Assembly (NCBI RefSeq): GCF_052857255.1
Contig: NC_135505.1
Span: 45,090,520-45,154,519 of the forward strand
Source of the DNA: Amblyomma americanum
Taxonomy: Eukaryota; Arthropoda; Arachnida; Ixodida; Ixodidae
DNA length: 64,000 bases
Direction of reading: 5' to 3'
Part shown: positions 8,888 through 18,686 of the stretch, in pieces
Position numbering within the stretch: the first letter of the stretch is position 1
Layout: every line of letters starts with the position of its first letter
Position numbers and translations under genes: made by a program
The notes under the pieces: generated by a model
What the model was told of the DNA's origin: nothing
Database searches by the model: none
Seen by the model: the letters and a program-made list of their open reading frames with translations, nothing else

Positions 8888-10424
8888 GTTCGTCACGTTG
8901 TTGGTCACGTGACCAAGTTCTATTAGGCCACCTGTATCTATCGCTTCACTCCAGGTTTAACTAAAGCTAAACCACCGCCAATTTCTTTTCTACCGTCGAC
9001 AATCGTCGTGCCTATCCCGCGCCCCAACTACCGCGGTGACAAGAAAAAGCGAAATGGATTCCCTCATGCTGTATGCCAGGCGTATGAGAAAACCTGTCCT
9101 GCATATTTCGATCACAAGAACTCATCGTTGCACACGTTTCTACTTGGAGGCGTACATGTTCATTGATAACAAGGTAACGAGGTGGAAGTTCCTAATTGTC
9201 TCTGATATTATTCGCTGCGCTGATTGCGAACTTGTCTACAACTTTGAAAGGGGGCGATTTGAAGCGAGATTGAAGCAGCACAACAATAGCTTCGACAAGC
9301 AGCACGTGGCAACCAACGCAAAGGTGAAATATTGGATTTTGGAGGGAAATTGGAAACACGACGAACAAGATCACAAGGCTTTACCTGGAATATCTTCATA
9401 TTAAACAATGGCGCCAATGCTCCGTCGGAACAAAGGCAATTTACCTCTTGTATTTACCCACCGAGTGTAATGCTATGAAGCGAACATAATGAGATTTTGC
9501 TTCCGCTACTTCATTATGAACAAGGCCCTGTAGCACGGCCGAAGCGTCTTCTCATTTAACAACGGCGCACGATACTGTTGAGACCTCATTGCTCCCAGCC
9601 AAACCCTGATTTTCATGTTTAGCCATTACGCGCTTTTAATGACAACCACGAACAAGCGCATGTGTCGGTGTGAATGCTTGGATATCAGATAAAATTATTA
9701 GACTTTTCTTTGCATGGTAACGAACCCCAGGGGGAAGATAGATTCGTAGGTACGATCCGCTCCATTGTTTCTGTGGAAGTGCGGTAACATTGGTCTTTTA
9801 CTCGCCACTCTATACTAGTACTTATTATATTCTACTTAGGATTCTGTTCTAATTTCAGTTCCTTTCTTCACTCTCCAGTGTACTGCAATTATGATTCTTT
9901 TTCCTATTCCGACTGCACAAAATGCGTTCGTCACATTGTTAGTTCGCTGTGAGTCCTGATGCCAGTAACGGCTCAGTGGCGCTTGCGTTTAAGTGATGCG
10001 CTTTTGCACTGGCAGCTGGCTGTTTCAAATAAAGCCACCGGTAGCTCTTGTGAGACCCAGGTTACCCTTCCAGATGAGTGGCGGAACGCTTAGATGCCGC
10101 TGGCCTGAATTTTGCACGCATAGTTCCTCAGGAGGGAACATATCTTGCTCGTTTGCCTGCTGTTTGTGTCAATTTCTAAGTCACCTTACTCTGCAGATTC
10201 ATTCTGCATCCTGGGTCTGTCACCTTATCCCTACCAGTAGACAGGTGGAGGGGCGGAGAGAGGAAATTACCTTAATCACCAACCAGCAGGTGCGAACCGC
10301 CGCCCCCATCAGTTTTCGCCTTCATGTCCTTCTTTCTGCTATCGCAAACAAAATGCCACGATTGGGTATCTCATGCGAGAGCTTCGCTAAACCGGCACCA
10401 CCAGCGCTAAACCGGCGCTGACCG
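8888..10424. other. no gene seen
   Basis: Open frames such as 9036-9404 show no recognisable domain and no splice-site framing. Near 10387-10432 there are short direct repeats of GCTAAACCGGC and CCGGCACCA. The bases abut the 5' truncation point of the next LINE. Confidence 0.4.
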
Positions 10425-10431
10425 GCACCAA

Positions 10432-11233
10432 CGCGAATGATATAGTAGAAAAGGCTAATAGCGTGTTGGGAAAACTTAACTCATGGTCTGAAAAAAATTC
10501 CCTACTAATAAACACACGGAAAACGAAGGCGATATTTTTTAGAGCTAAAAATGTCAAATGGGCTGTACATACAGATTTAGTATTGGGTGGTAATATAATA
10601 GAAATAACTAATGTTGTAAAAACACTTGGCGTTCACTTCAATGAATTTATGTTATGGGACTACCACATCGAGCAAATAGAGAGTAAGCTAGCTCGCGTTG
10701 TCGGCATACTCAGAAGGTTAAAGTGCATGATACCTACTAGGACAAAACTTGTTATTTACCATGCCCTCTTTGACTCTCATGTTAAATATTGTCATTTGGT
10801 TTGGGGTACAACGACGCAAACTAATATTCAAAAGGTTTTGACATTACAAAAAAATGCAGTCAGAGCAATTGCGGGTGCCACATACTTAGCACATACGAGT
10901 GCTCTATTTGCAAAATACCGCATTATGGATGCAAGGGTTATTCATCAGTACCGTGTAATTCAGCAGTACAAATCTCAGGTACATAGTGACAGCACATTTT
11001 TTTCTGACCTTGCGAATCTACGGGAAAATACCGCTGTTCACAACACAAGACACTACGAATATTGGTATGTACCTTGTCCACGCACAAATTACGGTTTTCA
11101 AACACTCAGGTATGTGTTGCCATCTTTCCTTAATAGAAATGCTTTCACTAATCAATTCATTCTTTCCGTTTCATATAACGCTGTCAGAAATATGTTCTTA
11201 CAAAACAATGAATCATATCCAACTGTAAAATAA
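10432..11233 (+). pseudogene. LINE ORF2, reverse transcriptase C-terminal region
   Basis: This open frame of about 266 codons has no start of its own. It matches the region just after the reverse transcriptase catalytic palm in LINEs (NSVLGKLNSWSEKNSLLIN, then TRTKLVIYHALFDSHVKYC and IQKVLTLQKNAVRAI). Its second half is the poorly conserved C-terminal extension. There are no internal stops, so the copy is fairly young, but the catalytic domain is absent. Confidence 0.75.
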
Positions 11234-11412
11234 AAGTATCCATGTGCTGTGATTAAACTATCATTTGCGTGTGCGTAACAGTACCGAGACTATTCTGGTG
11301 ATCTGTTATGAAGATATTGTACATATTTGTTATTTCATGCATTCTCTTGTTATTGTTTTACTGCTGCCTGTCATCGCCGTGCCAAGCCGCTACGGGAGAT
11401 GGGAGCTTTGTC

Positions 11413-11430
11413 AAGCCGCGTGCGCGGCTT
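11413..11430 (+). other. LINE 3' UTR stem-loop
   Basis: AAGCCGCGTGCGCGGCTT forms an 8-bp perfect stem followed by a T-run, 35 nt before AATAAA. It has the same shape as hairpins in two other LINE copies in the window. Confidence 0.65.
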
Positions 11431-11500
11431 TTTTTCCTTTCTCCTCAGCCATTGTACATGACTGAAATAAATGCAAAATGAATGAATGAATGAATAATTT

Positions 11501-12068
11501 AGCCGTCGATGCTAACTTCGACTTTTTTTCTCTAATGATTTCTTTTAACGAAAGCAGAAGTATTAAATACATGGCAGAAGTTTCGTGAAGCGGGGTAGGT
11601 GGCAAAATGTGGGTCGACAGTAATGGTTTGTGAGTGGGCATCCTCGGAGGTAGAACGTAGGATGGCTGGTGGGTGATGCCCCTCGGGGGCAGCTGGTTTT
11701 CGCAAAGCGTGCTTAAAATCTGTTTCGCATTCCCACCGCTCTTTCGCGTCTTTCTACAGGGCGGATTCCTCATGGAGGGAACAGGGTTAGCGGCGCATCT
11801 AGCGGGCTGAGTTATATGAGTAGGCGTTTGGTGATTGGAGCTTCTGGAGGAAGAAACGTGCAGGAAGGGGGTGGGAGGGTGCATTTAAGGTTCCGGAGGA
11901 TGAGAGCAGCCCTCTGGCTTAGAGGGTGCGTTAGAGAGGTCACTGTGGGTTGGCCTAGCTATAGGATGAACGGTTCACTTTCCGAGGCTACAGACAGACC
12001 AAGGTCGAGACAAACAGAAACCGCCATTTCGGCACTGGGCACTGACACTACTTAAGCGATATAATCAC
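11501..12068. other. no gene seen; 3' of the last visible FN3 exon
   Basis: This is sequence downstream (minus strand) of exon A7. No B-type FN3 exon and no poly(A) signal that I would trust is seen here or further left, so the host gene probably continues beyond the window. Confidence 0.4.
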
Positions 12069-12392
12069 CTTGACCAGGTATGAAGATATTGTTGATGGTA
12101 GCTCCCAAAGATAAAAGCTCAGGTGGCCCCGCCGTGAAGGTGCGCACAGTAAAGGATGCTGTGGAGCAAGCGTCGAGGCTCGTGCAGGTGACCTTTGTCT
12201 GGGCGGGATGAATTATGGTTCCGCTGGCACACGACACCATCCTTTGTGGCTGAGTATGGCCGCTGCTGTTCTTGTTCTCATCGCTGACTTCAATCCTGTA
12301 GTAGTCGAAGCGTCCCTCAGGTCGCTGCCATTGTACGGTGAAGGAGCTGTCCGCAGCGTACACCAGTGTCAGGTTGACGACTTCAGGAAGCT
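12069..12392 (-). CDS. FN3 exon A7
   Basis: Exon of 324 nt, acceptor CCAG|AGCTTCC, donor CAAG|GTGATT, phase 1-1. The translation begins LPEVVNLTL with an N-glycosylation sequon. It contains the core tryptophan (VQWQRP), RFDYYRIEV, VSCASGTIIHP, VTC, DAC and AGPPEL, and ends FIPGQG. It is the last exon of the array visible. A matching B7 exon was sought to the left and not found, which suggests a long intron containing the gypsy insertion. Confidence 0.85.
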
Positions 12393-13523
12393 CTGGACAG
12401 AGATTTGGTTGTCTTTTTTTGGGAAAAGGAGGTGTAAAATGAAAGTGGCGTGGTACTACGCGACAAAAGTGTTATCGAGCTGGTCGAGCAGGTACCAGTG
12501 CCAAAAAAAGCTTTTTTTCCTTTACTTTACTGGCTATCTGCAAGCAGTATGGTAGTTATTTTCTGAAAAGTGAGTTTTCGTAAGCCGAGACGATTCAAAG
12601 TTGCGGAGCATGAAGCCAAAATTCCTTCTTCGTTAATTCCGCCTCCTATTTACAACAAAAGATTGCACCATCTCTCGCTTAATTAAGCAACGTGAATTTT
12701 AAGAAGTGTGAAATAAAACTTGGCTTTAAAAAATGCGCAAACACAGGTACGCTTATATATGTTCGCAAACAACGCTGCCTAGAAACGGTGAACACAAAAA
12801 AGCAGAAAAGTTGAAAAATACTTTTTGATATAATTGCTGTAGATACACTGCCTCTATCTTTTGAGACTATTAAGTAATTAATAACTTCACAAATTTTAAC
12901 AAAATGGGCATGTACATAAAGAAAGAAACTTTATTTTACGCCGGCCCTTCTTGCAGACAACAAATTTCTGAAGGTGACTTTGATGATGATAATGATTATG
13001 GTATTTTATTGCGCAAGGGCATCTATGGCCAATAAGCGCTATGGCACAAGGTATTTTTTACTTCTCAAGGTTGGGTCAAAAACCCATTTCGCGAGCATTT
13101 CATTCTAAATTAGACCGAGCACCGGTGTTTTTGAAAGTGATTTTGATGACCGTGCGTTAATTTCGTTAAACATCACTCTTCCATTTCCGATTAACGCACT
13201 ACGCATTTTCTCCCTACCTTTGCAAAGTGCCTGCGGATCACACCTTCCTTTATGTTAGCGTAGAAGTTTCGCCCCTGTGTGTTTCATTTGATTACTGAGA
13301 TATAAGCGCTGTAACCTAGGACAGCTGTACATGACTCGACTTGTGAACTTTAATTTTAGAAATTTATTTTTTAAATTTCGTCCTAACCGATGGTTGAATA
13401 TCTCGCTAGAGCATGCTTTCGTGGCGGAAAATGAATAAGGCCAGATGTTTGCTCCTGAGCGCCCCTGACTCTCTAAAGATCATGAAGAGTCTCCACGGTC
13501 CTTTTTAGGATATTTAGAAGTAT
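12393..13523. other. intron sequence with a dispersed repeat fragment
   Basis: At about 12990-13045 the text TATTTTATTGCGCAAGGGCA...TATGGCCAATAAGCGC resembles 25965-26015 (CTTTATGGCGCAAAGGCTCA...GGCCAAAGAGCACC). I take both as diverged copies of one dispersed repeat. No coding content is seen. Confidence 0.45.
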
Positions 13524-13566
13524 TAGAGTGTTTTAGTTTCACGTACGTAAAGGGTTCACGTACGCA
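13524..13566 (+). repeat. left terminal inverted repeat of the THAP transposon
   Basis: It pairs in inverted orientation with about 16086-16128, with several mismatches. It includes two CACGTACG words, candidate transposase sites. Confidence 0.65.
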
Positions 13567-13645
13567 AACGTCAGAGGTCTACGTAGCCTGCACGCAGGTG
13601 GTTTGAAACCCTTATAGTTACACGTACGCGAAACACGCCGCGCGT

Positions 13646-13686
13646 AGTGTTCCTGTATATGCTCCCGCAGGGAGCAGAGTTGCGCG
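13646..13686 (+). repeat. subterminal inverted repeat, left copy (41 bp)
   Basis: It begins AGTGTTCCTGTATATG, lies about 120 bp from the left end, and is identical by eye to the reverse complement of 15596-15636. The centre, GCTCCCGCAGGGAGC, is itself a palindrome. Confidence 0.8.
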
Positions 13687-13887
13687 ACTGTTTTCCTCGC
13701 GCCGCTCTTGACGCCATTCGCCAAGCGGCCGTCACGTGATTCCGCAGACGACGCTTGTTCCATTTCGAAGTGGAAGAGCCGACTTTCCAGGCACAACGCC
13801 GGTTCCTCGCCAGCCCCAGTACCCTCTCGGCTGCCATCGTGATCGGACGCGTCCGGTGCGGTGTGTTCCCGCCTTTTCCGTGCGCTC

Positions 13888-13905
13888 CAGTTGTATATAT
13901 TTTTA
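13888..13905 (+). promoter_or_regulatory. TATA-like element upstream of the THAP frame
   Basis: GTATATATTTTTATAG lies about 35-45 nt before the THAP ATG. It could be the transposase core promoter. Confidence 0.4.
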
Positions 13906-13933
13906 TAGTGTGCAGTGACGGCAGCCTCCAACT

Positions 13934-14098
13934 ATGACGAGGTGCAGTGCGCCAAACTGCAAGAACCGCACCGAAAGCGGCAGAGCTTTTTACGCAGTGC
14001 CGTCCGGACGGTCAGTCGTACGTCAGCGATTGCGCTGGCTTTTGCGTATGGGACGCGTGAAAGCAGCTCCGAAAGGAACTCGAATATGCGAGATATGA
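13934..14098 (+). pseudogene. THAP zinc-finger N-terminus of transposase
   Basis: The 54-residue frame begins MTRCSAPNCKNR, which is the C-x4-C start of a C2CH THAP DNA-binding domain. It continues with AFYAVP (the FxxFP region) and RQRLRWLLRMGR (the WLxxxxR helix), then RICE where the second metal-binding half (CxxHF) should follow. The frame stops at TGA just there, so the domain is truncated or its exon ended nearby and the donor was lost. THAP domains bind transposon ends in P elements. Confidence 0.65.
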
Positions 14099-15595
14099 GA
14101 ATAAACAGCACAACTTTACCGTATTTGCATGACTAATTTAGCCACATAACCTCCATTGTCTCATACCTCCCTCCGGCGTTGCAACCATCATTTGGCTATG
14201 TGCCTAGTCTGACAAAAATTACAGTTCAGTATAAATTATAAATTGTTCAGCAGGCACGCTCAAACTCCATGCGGCGACTCATGTTTGCCATCAACAAATT
14301 ATCTTCATTTTTCCTGCAACGCTACAAGTTCCAAATGAAAATGTGAACAAAGATTCTGTTCCTAACCTGGCTGCACGTGACAGAGAATTTCTCATGTGCA
14401 GCCGCTGCCAGCCCGTCTGCTTATTCTGCTGCCACCACCAACATTTTGCAGAAATGGTTTGTTTTGTGAAATAAAGAATGTTTGACAAGCAAACTGTATA
14501 TGAAATTTTGTTCTAGTCCCAGTTTACTACACAGAAGTGGGAGGCCAGTCTCTCAGCATGAGAACAAGCTTTGCCTAGACTTTTTAACTATTTTATTTGT
14601 TAAGAATACCCCTAAGGTTCCACTGACAAGGATGTTAACACTGGAGGAGAGGGGAACAAAAATAGCATGAAATACTTGAAAAAGCAAAATTGGATATTCA
14701 GATAATTATTTTTCCTTGAGTAAAAGCATAGAGCAGTCCAAAACAAAGATATTTCAGAATGCAGAGAAGGTACATATAATTCAAGTAGGTCAAGAGAAAA
14801 CGCAATAGTGCTTAGGGAAAAACGAGCACTTAAATAACAGCACCAGAAAGAAATATCACTTTTCGAGATCTTTGGAAGCTCGTATACCACAATTCAGCTG
14901 CAGTGACTTAAGGCAGGCTTCTCTAACTTTTGGATATTAAAGAAGTACGCACGTGATGTGTCTGGCTTGAAAAGATGACCATGGCATAGGAAAAATGCAA
15001 TGGAGGGCTCGAAGTCAGAGCTACAAATGATACGTATAATTTGTGAAAGATAAGCGCGCGAGTTTGCGATATCTGTGCCTTTGGTGGGTTAGATTAACTT
15101 GCGTGCAAAATGGATAGCTTTTGACTGCGCGCATTCACATCGTATGCAGCGTGGTTTCACAAGCTTCGTACCACATCGGCGGTCGCAACCCTATAGAATA
15201 ATGTATTTCAATGTGGTTCTGCAGGGAGATGCATTACCGCACTTCTCTTCATCGCACAACTCACGCAGGATTTTCATTTCCAAGCATTTCTGCGCCATTA
15301 TTGTCCGTACTGCGAGCTATCGCTGCCATTCCGCGATCTTTCTGTCATGCTGTATGATATTTTCGGCAAATCAGATTTTTTTCCGATGTTTTTTTCAACG
15401 AAGTATGATGGGCTTAGTATCGATACCTGAGCACTGAGACAGTAAAATGAAAAAAGGATGCCCGCAATTGAGCGCCGTTTGTAAGCATTTAAAAAAAAGC
15501 GAACTGCTCTACAACGCCAGCCCCGTCATAATCCCAGCGCCTGTGCGCTCGAGGAGCTGCTTTCCCGCACAGCTTGGAACAAAATGGCGACCCTT
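14099..15595. other. interior of the THAP transposon, no recognisable transposase
   Basis: No RNase-H-like transposase catalytic region is recognised. An AATAAAG at about 14470 could be an old poly(A) signal. The interior is presumably deleted or decayed. Confidence 0.4.
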
Positions 15596-15636
15596 CGCGC
15601 AACTCTGCTCCCTGCGGGAGCATATACAGGAACACT
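15596..15636 (-). repeat. subterminal inverted repeat, right copy (41 bp)
   Basis: Reverse complement of 13646-13686, with no mismatch seen. It lies about 490 bp from the right end. Confidence 0.8.
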
Positions 15637-16085
15637 AGCCGCGCGTTACTCCTATCGCCATCTACTAAGAAACACACACTGGTTGTAGCCAAAATCATCC
15701 AAGACAAGTCTTTAAGCCAAGCCATTCATAGCGAGACTGTTGCTATAACGACGACCAACGCTACTTCGTCAGGCTTAACAGCTGAAAAATCGCCCTTCTG
15801 TCTGAAAAACAAAAATCTTTTTGTCGCTTGAAACCTTATGCGAGGGTAAGAATGGGCAAATCGAAGGCGAATACAACAGTTTAGAACACGATATCGCCTC
15901 GAGGGATTAGCGACGAAGCTGTTATAGCTGTGAAGCGGCGGGCAGGGCGCCGCCATCTTTGTCAACGCTACGTACACAAGCAGCGCAAAGACCGCAACGT
16001 AAAAATCCGAATCACACTTACGTACGTGAAACTCGCGCATACCCTTTTCGTTCTTCGCATGCGCACTGGTCACCCGTAAGAGGTC

Positions 16086-16128
16086 TACGTAGGTGAAGCC
16101 TCTACGTACGTGAAACTAAAACTCTCTA
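16086..16128 (-). repeat. right terminal inverted repeat of the THAP transposon
   Basis: Read on the minus strand it begins TAGAGAGTTTTAGTTTCACG and then diverges from the left repeat. CGTACGTG words occur at 16021-16028 and 16105-16112. Confidence 0.65.
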
Positions 16129-16406
16129 TTGTCTTCCAGAAACTATTTTCTGTTGCCCCCAAGTTTCAAGTAAAAGCTGATATTTAATGAATGGGCTTCT
16201 CAGTGGTGAAATCCATCAAAATTACGAAGCAATCCACACCAGCTACGAAGTGATTATCGGGATGACTCATGAAGCCACTTCCTTAAATGTATTATCGCAA
16301 AATATTATCTGAGTTTTTTTCGTCAGTGAGGTAAAACATGGCCACAGACGATTTTTTAAACGCCTGACTATTAGAAGAGTTCGAAAATGATGGAGAGCTG
16401 GCTCAC

Positions 16407-16718
16407 CAAACAAAGGAGTTCGGAATAACGCTGCCTCTGGGCGGCTTCTAAGGATGACGCTGCCGCAGAGTGTGGTGGCAGTGACCAGGACGCAGTACCT
16501 TTTGTCCGCTGTGCTTTCGAATTCCAGCGACGTTGATGATGTCTCGTGTTCGATGCATCCGCTTAGAGTTTCTTGTGCGTCGCATGAAGTGAACAACTCA
16601 CAAACGTTCACTGTGTATTCTACAGTGCTGCCGGATATCTTCTGCGGTGATTGCCACTGAAGACTTGTTAGCGATGGTGTTAATCCGAACATGCCGACAC
16701 TCCTGGGAGGGTCAGGAT
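16407..16718 (-). CDS. FN3 exon B6
   Basis: Exon of 312 nt, acceptor CTACAG|ATCC, donor TTTG|GTGAGC, phase 1-1. The translation starts in the linker DPDPPRSVG, then PSLTSLQWQSP, EYTVNVCELFTSCDAQ, GCIEHETSSTSLEF and YCVLVTATTLCG, and ends RTPLFG. All five type-B cysteines are present. Confidence 0.85.
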
Positions 16719-17269
16719 CTGTAGAAAAGGTCATTTGTTGGCATAATAATGCATGCAATACAAGAAGAGTTGTGAGATCGGGCTGATGTGTGATCGATTT
16801 GAGCCGCCCGTGTGGTGCTGTTCTGGCTTTGCCACTGAGGCCAGATTTGGTCGAACGTGACAGCACTCCTAGCTTTCAGTCGATCGTATTTTGACCCTTG
16901 TACATAGCACATGTAGCGAAAAAGTCATTAGCCCTTTTAATACCCATATGACACCTAAGTTAGTTTAAGGAAAAGCAGATTTGGTTTAAGGACGCTTTTT
17001 GAGCGCTCGTATTCAAATACGTGGGCGACACATTTATTTGTCGCGTGAAATTTCTATAACTAAGTGATATTAAAAATATCTGATACTGTACCCGCTTCTG
17101 TGTTCACGAGAGGTGAATGGTATGGGAAAATGCGACCTGATGTAGGCATTTTAGCTAGCGCTGCCGAGTCTGACGCCATTTTCTTCTACTCTCTTCTGTC
17201 TCATGTGCTGTTTATGTCAGCTCTGCACATGACAAAAGCTAAATAACCGCAACATGTCCATGCAAGTAC
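16719..17269. other. intron, nothing recognised
   Basis: Intron between A6 and B6. No repeats or coding content recognised. Confidence 0.5.
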
Positions 17270-17593
17270 CTTTGCCAGGAATGAATACGTTGTGCAGAGT
17301 AACACCCAAAGAGAAAAGTTCGGGCGGTCCTCGGCTGTAGGTGCGCACTGTCAAGCTTGCCTCGCTGCAAGCTTCCAGCAGGTTACAGGTTACTCTAGTA
17401 TGATTAGGGTGCACAATCGTGCCACTTGCACACGATCCTACTTGTTTCGGCTTTCGCAGGCTGCTTCCACCATCGGTTTCTGAGGCCAGTTCAATCATGT
17501 AGTAGTCGAAGAGGGCCTTGGGCCGCTGCCAGGTCGCAGTAAAGGAGTGGTCTCCAGCGCTTTCAAGTCTCAGATTGGTGACGTCGGGGAGCA
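17270..17593 (-). CDS. FN3 exon A6
   Basis: Exon of 324 nt, acceptor GCAG|TGCTCC, donor AAAG|GTACTT, phase 1-1. Landmarks: LPDVTNLRL, TATWQRPKALFDYYMIEL, GSCASGTIVHP, VTC, EAC, RGPPELFSLGV and FIPGKG. An open frame continues upstream past the acceptor to 18134, but that part is intron. Confidence 0.87.
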
Positions 17594-18374
17594 CTGCGAC
17601 AGCAAAAGTCCAATGACTGTAGACAATCGCGCAGTCCCGTTTTTTCAACTGGTGCTGTTTTTTTTTATCACAGCCGCTGCCCGAATATAGCAAGGCGCAG
17701 GTGATTATCAAATTTCTATTGGAATATATGCAAGAACTGCAGCGGTCCATCTCTTCATATCGCGAAGAAACCAAAAAGAACAAATAAGTGATACCAAATG
17801 CTAGGAACTCAATCGTGACATATTTCGTGGATAAGAAGCAGTAGACGGTTGCATCCCAAAGGTTCACTTCGAAAAGGTGCCTTTTTAGCAAGAACATAGC
17901 AGTGTGCATTTTAGAATATCGTGCACCATAAAATGGTGTTACAGCACTGTTCAGTATTAAATTACCTTGCTGCGGCACATACAGACAGATGGGCCAAAAA
18001 ACGCAAACAACTGTAATTTTGTGTTTTTTGTCCGCCTTCGTATTCCCGCTGCTGCTAGATATATCAAGAATGACAGCTGCCCTAAAACTCTGCTCCGTAA
18101 GTGATTGTTCATTCTGCGTCTCCTTTAAAAGCAAGAGTAGACATGCTTCTCTCGAATATAGAGCAAGTCATGGAATTCATTATAAAGCAATTTACAACCG
18201 GGATTTTTATGGATACTATCAAACACTTTCTACTTTAACCACACCCGGCTTTTTCTGGATACTATCAAACACTTTCTACTTTAAACACAAAGTCTGCCTG
18301 CGCTATTTGGAAAGCTTGATTATCGCAAGCGGACAAATTATATTCTCTCCCCGTAACGTGCACAGCTTACCCAC
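17594..18374. other. intron with a 46-bp tandem duplication
   Basis: It is open on the minus strand over most of its length by chance. It shows no FN3 or other domain, apart from the duplication at 18199-18290. Confidence 0.5.
18199..18290 (+). repeat. 46-bp tandem duplication
   Basis: Two adjacent copies, 18199-18244 and 18245-18290, share GGATACTATCAAACACTTTC with few differences. It is intronic, between A6 and B5. Confidence 0.8.
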
Positions 18375-18686
18375 CGAACATTGGTGTCTTGAATTCTGCT
18401 GCCTCTGGGCGGCTTCTGAGGAGGTCTGCCCCACACCTTGTGGTCGCCCACAGCAAAACACAGTAATTCGTGTCCACGCTGGTCTCGATTTCCAGCCAAG
18501 TTGCAAACGTTTCATGCTCGATGCATTCGGTCAGGTTTTTTTGTGCACTACAAGATGCGAAGTCTTTGCACATCATCACCGTATAGAAAACGACGCTGGC
18601 AGGAAGTTTCTGCGGTGACTCCCACTGTAGACGAGTTATTGAGGGTGCTAGGGCTACCATGGTGATGCTCTTCGGTGGTTCAGGTT
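18375..18686 (-). CDS. FN3 exon B5
   Basis: Exon of 312 nt, acceptor TTGCAG|AACC, phase-consistent donor TTCG|GTGGGT. Landmarks: EPEPPKSITM, PSITRLQWESP, FYTVMMCKDFASCSAQ, ECIEHETFATWLEI, YCVLLWATTRCG and KTPMFG. A better-looking donor, GTAAGC, lies four bases downstream and would change the frame. Confidence 0.85.

Larger units (their letters stand above)
10425..11500 (+). mobile_element. 5'-truncated CR1-like LINE
   Basis: This is the 3' third of a non-LTR retrotransposon: the C-terminal end of ORF2, a 3' UTR with a perfect stem-loop, AATAAA at 11466-11471 and an (AATG)n tail to about 11496. The abrupt 5' edge within the coding frame is the usual sign of incomplete reverse transcription. 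Assignment to the CR1/L2 group rests on protein style and 3' hairpin layout. Confidence 0.75.
13524..16128 (+). mobile_element. THAP-domain (P-element-like) DNA transposon, internally decayed
   Basis: Imperfect terminal inverted repeats of about 40 bp begin TAGAG at 13524 and end CTCTA at 16128, sharing GTTTTAGTTTCACGTACGTA. A perfect 41-bp inverted repeat lies inside, at 13646-13686 and 15596-15636. CACGTACG words recur near both ends. The left part carries a TATA-like sequence and a THAP-domain start. P elements have this combination of THAP transposase, terminal repeats and subterminal inverted repeats. Kolobok-type elements also use THAP. No clean target-site duplication was found. Most of the transposase is missing, so this is a non-autonomous copy. 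Confidence 0.65.

Noticed and set aside
9036..9404. 122-codon plus-strand frame
   Set aside because: No recognised domain, no promoter or splice framing, and it lies between two transposons.
13524..16128. A clean 8-bp target-site duplication for the THAP transposon
   Set aside because: Several terminus positions were tried and no matching 8-bp flanks were found. At most ATT is shared.
17217..18134. 305-codon minus-strand frame as a single exon
   Set aside because: Only 17270-17593 is FN3. The rest lies upstream of a clear acceptor, has no homology to any other module, and would break the uniform exon length.
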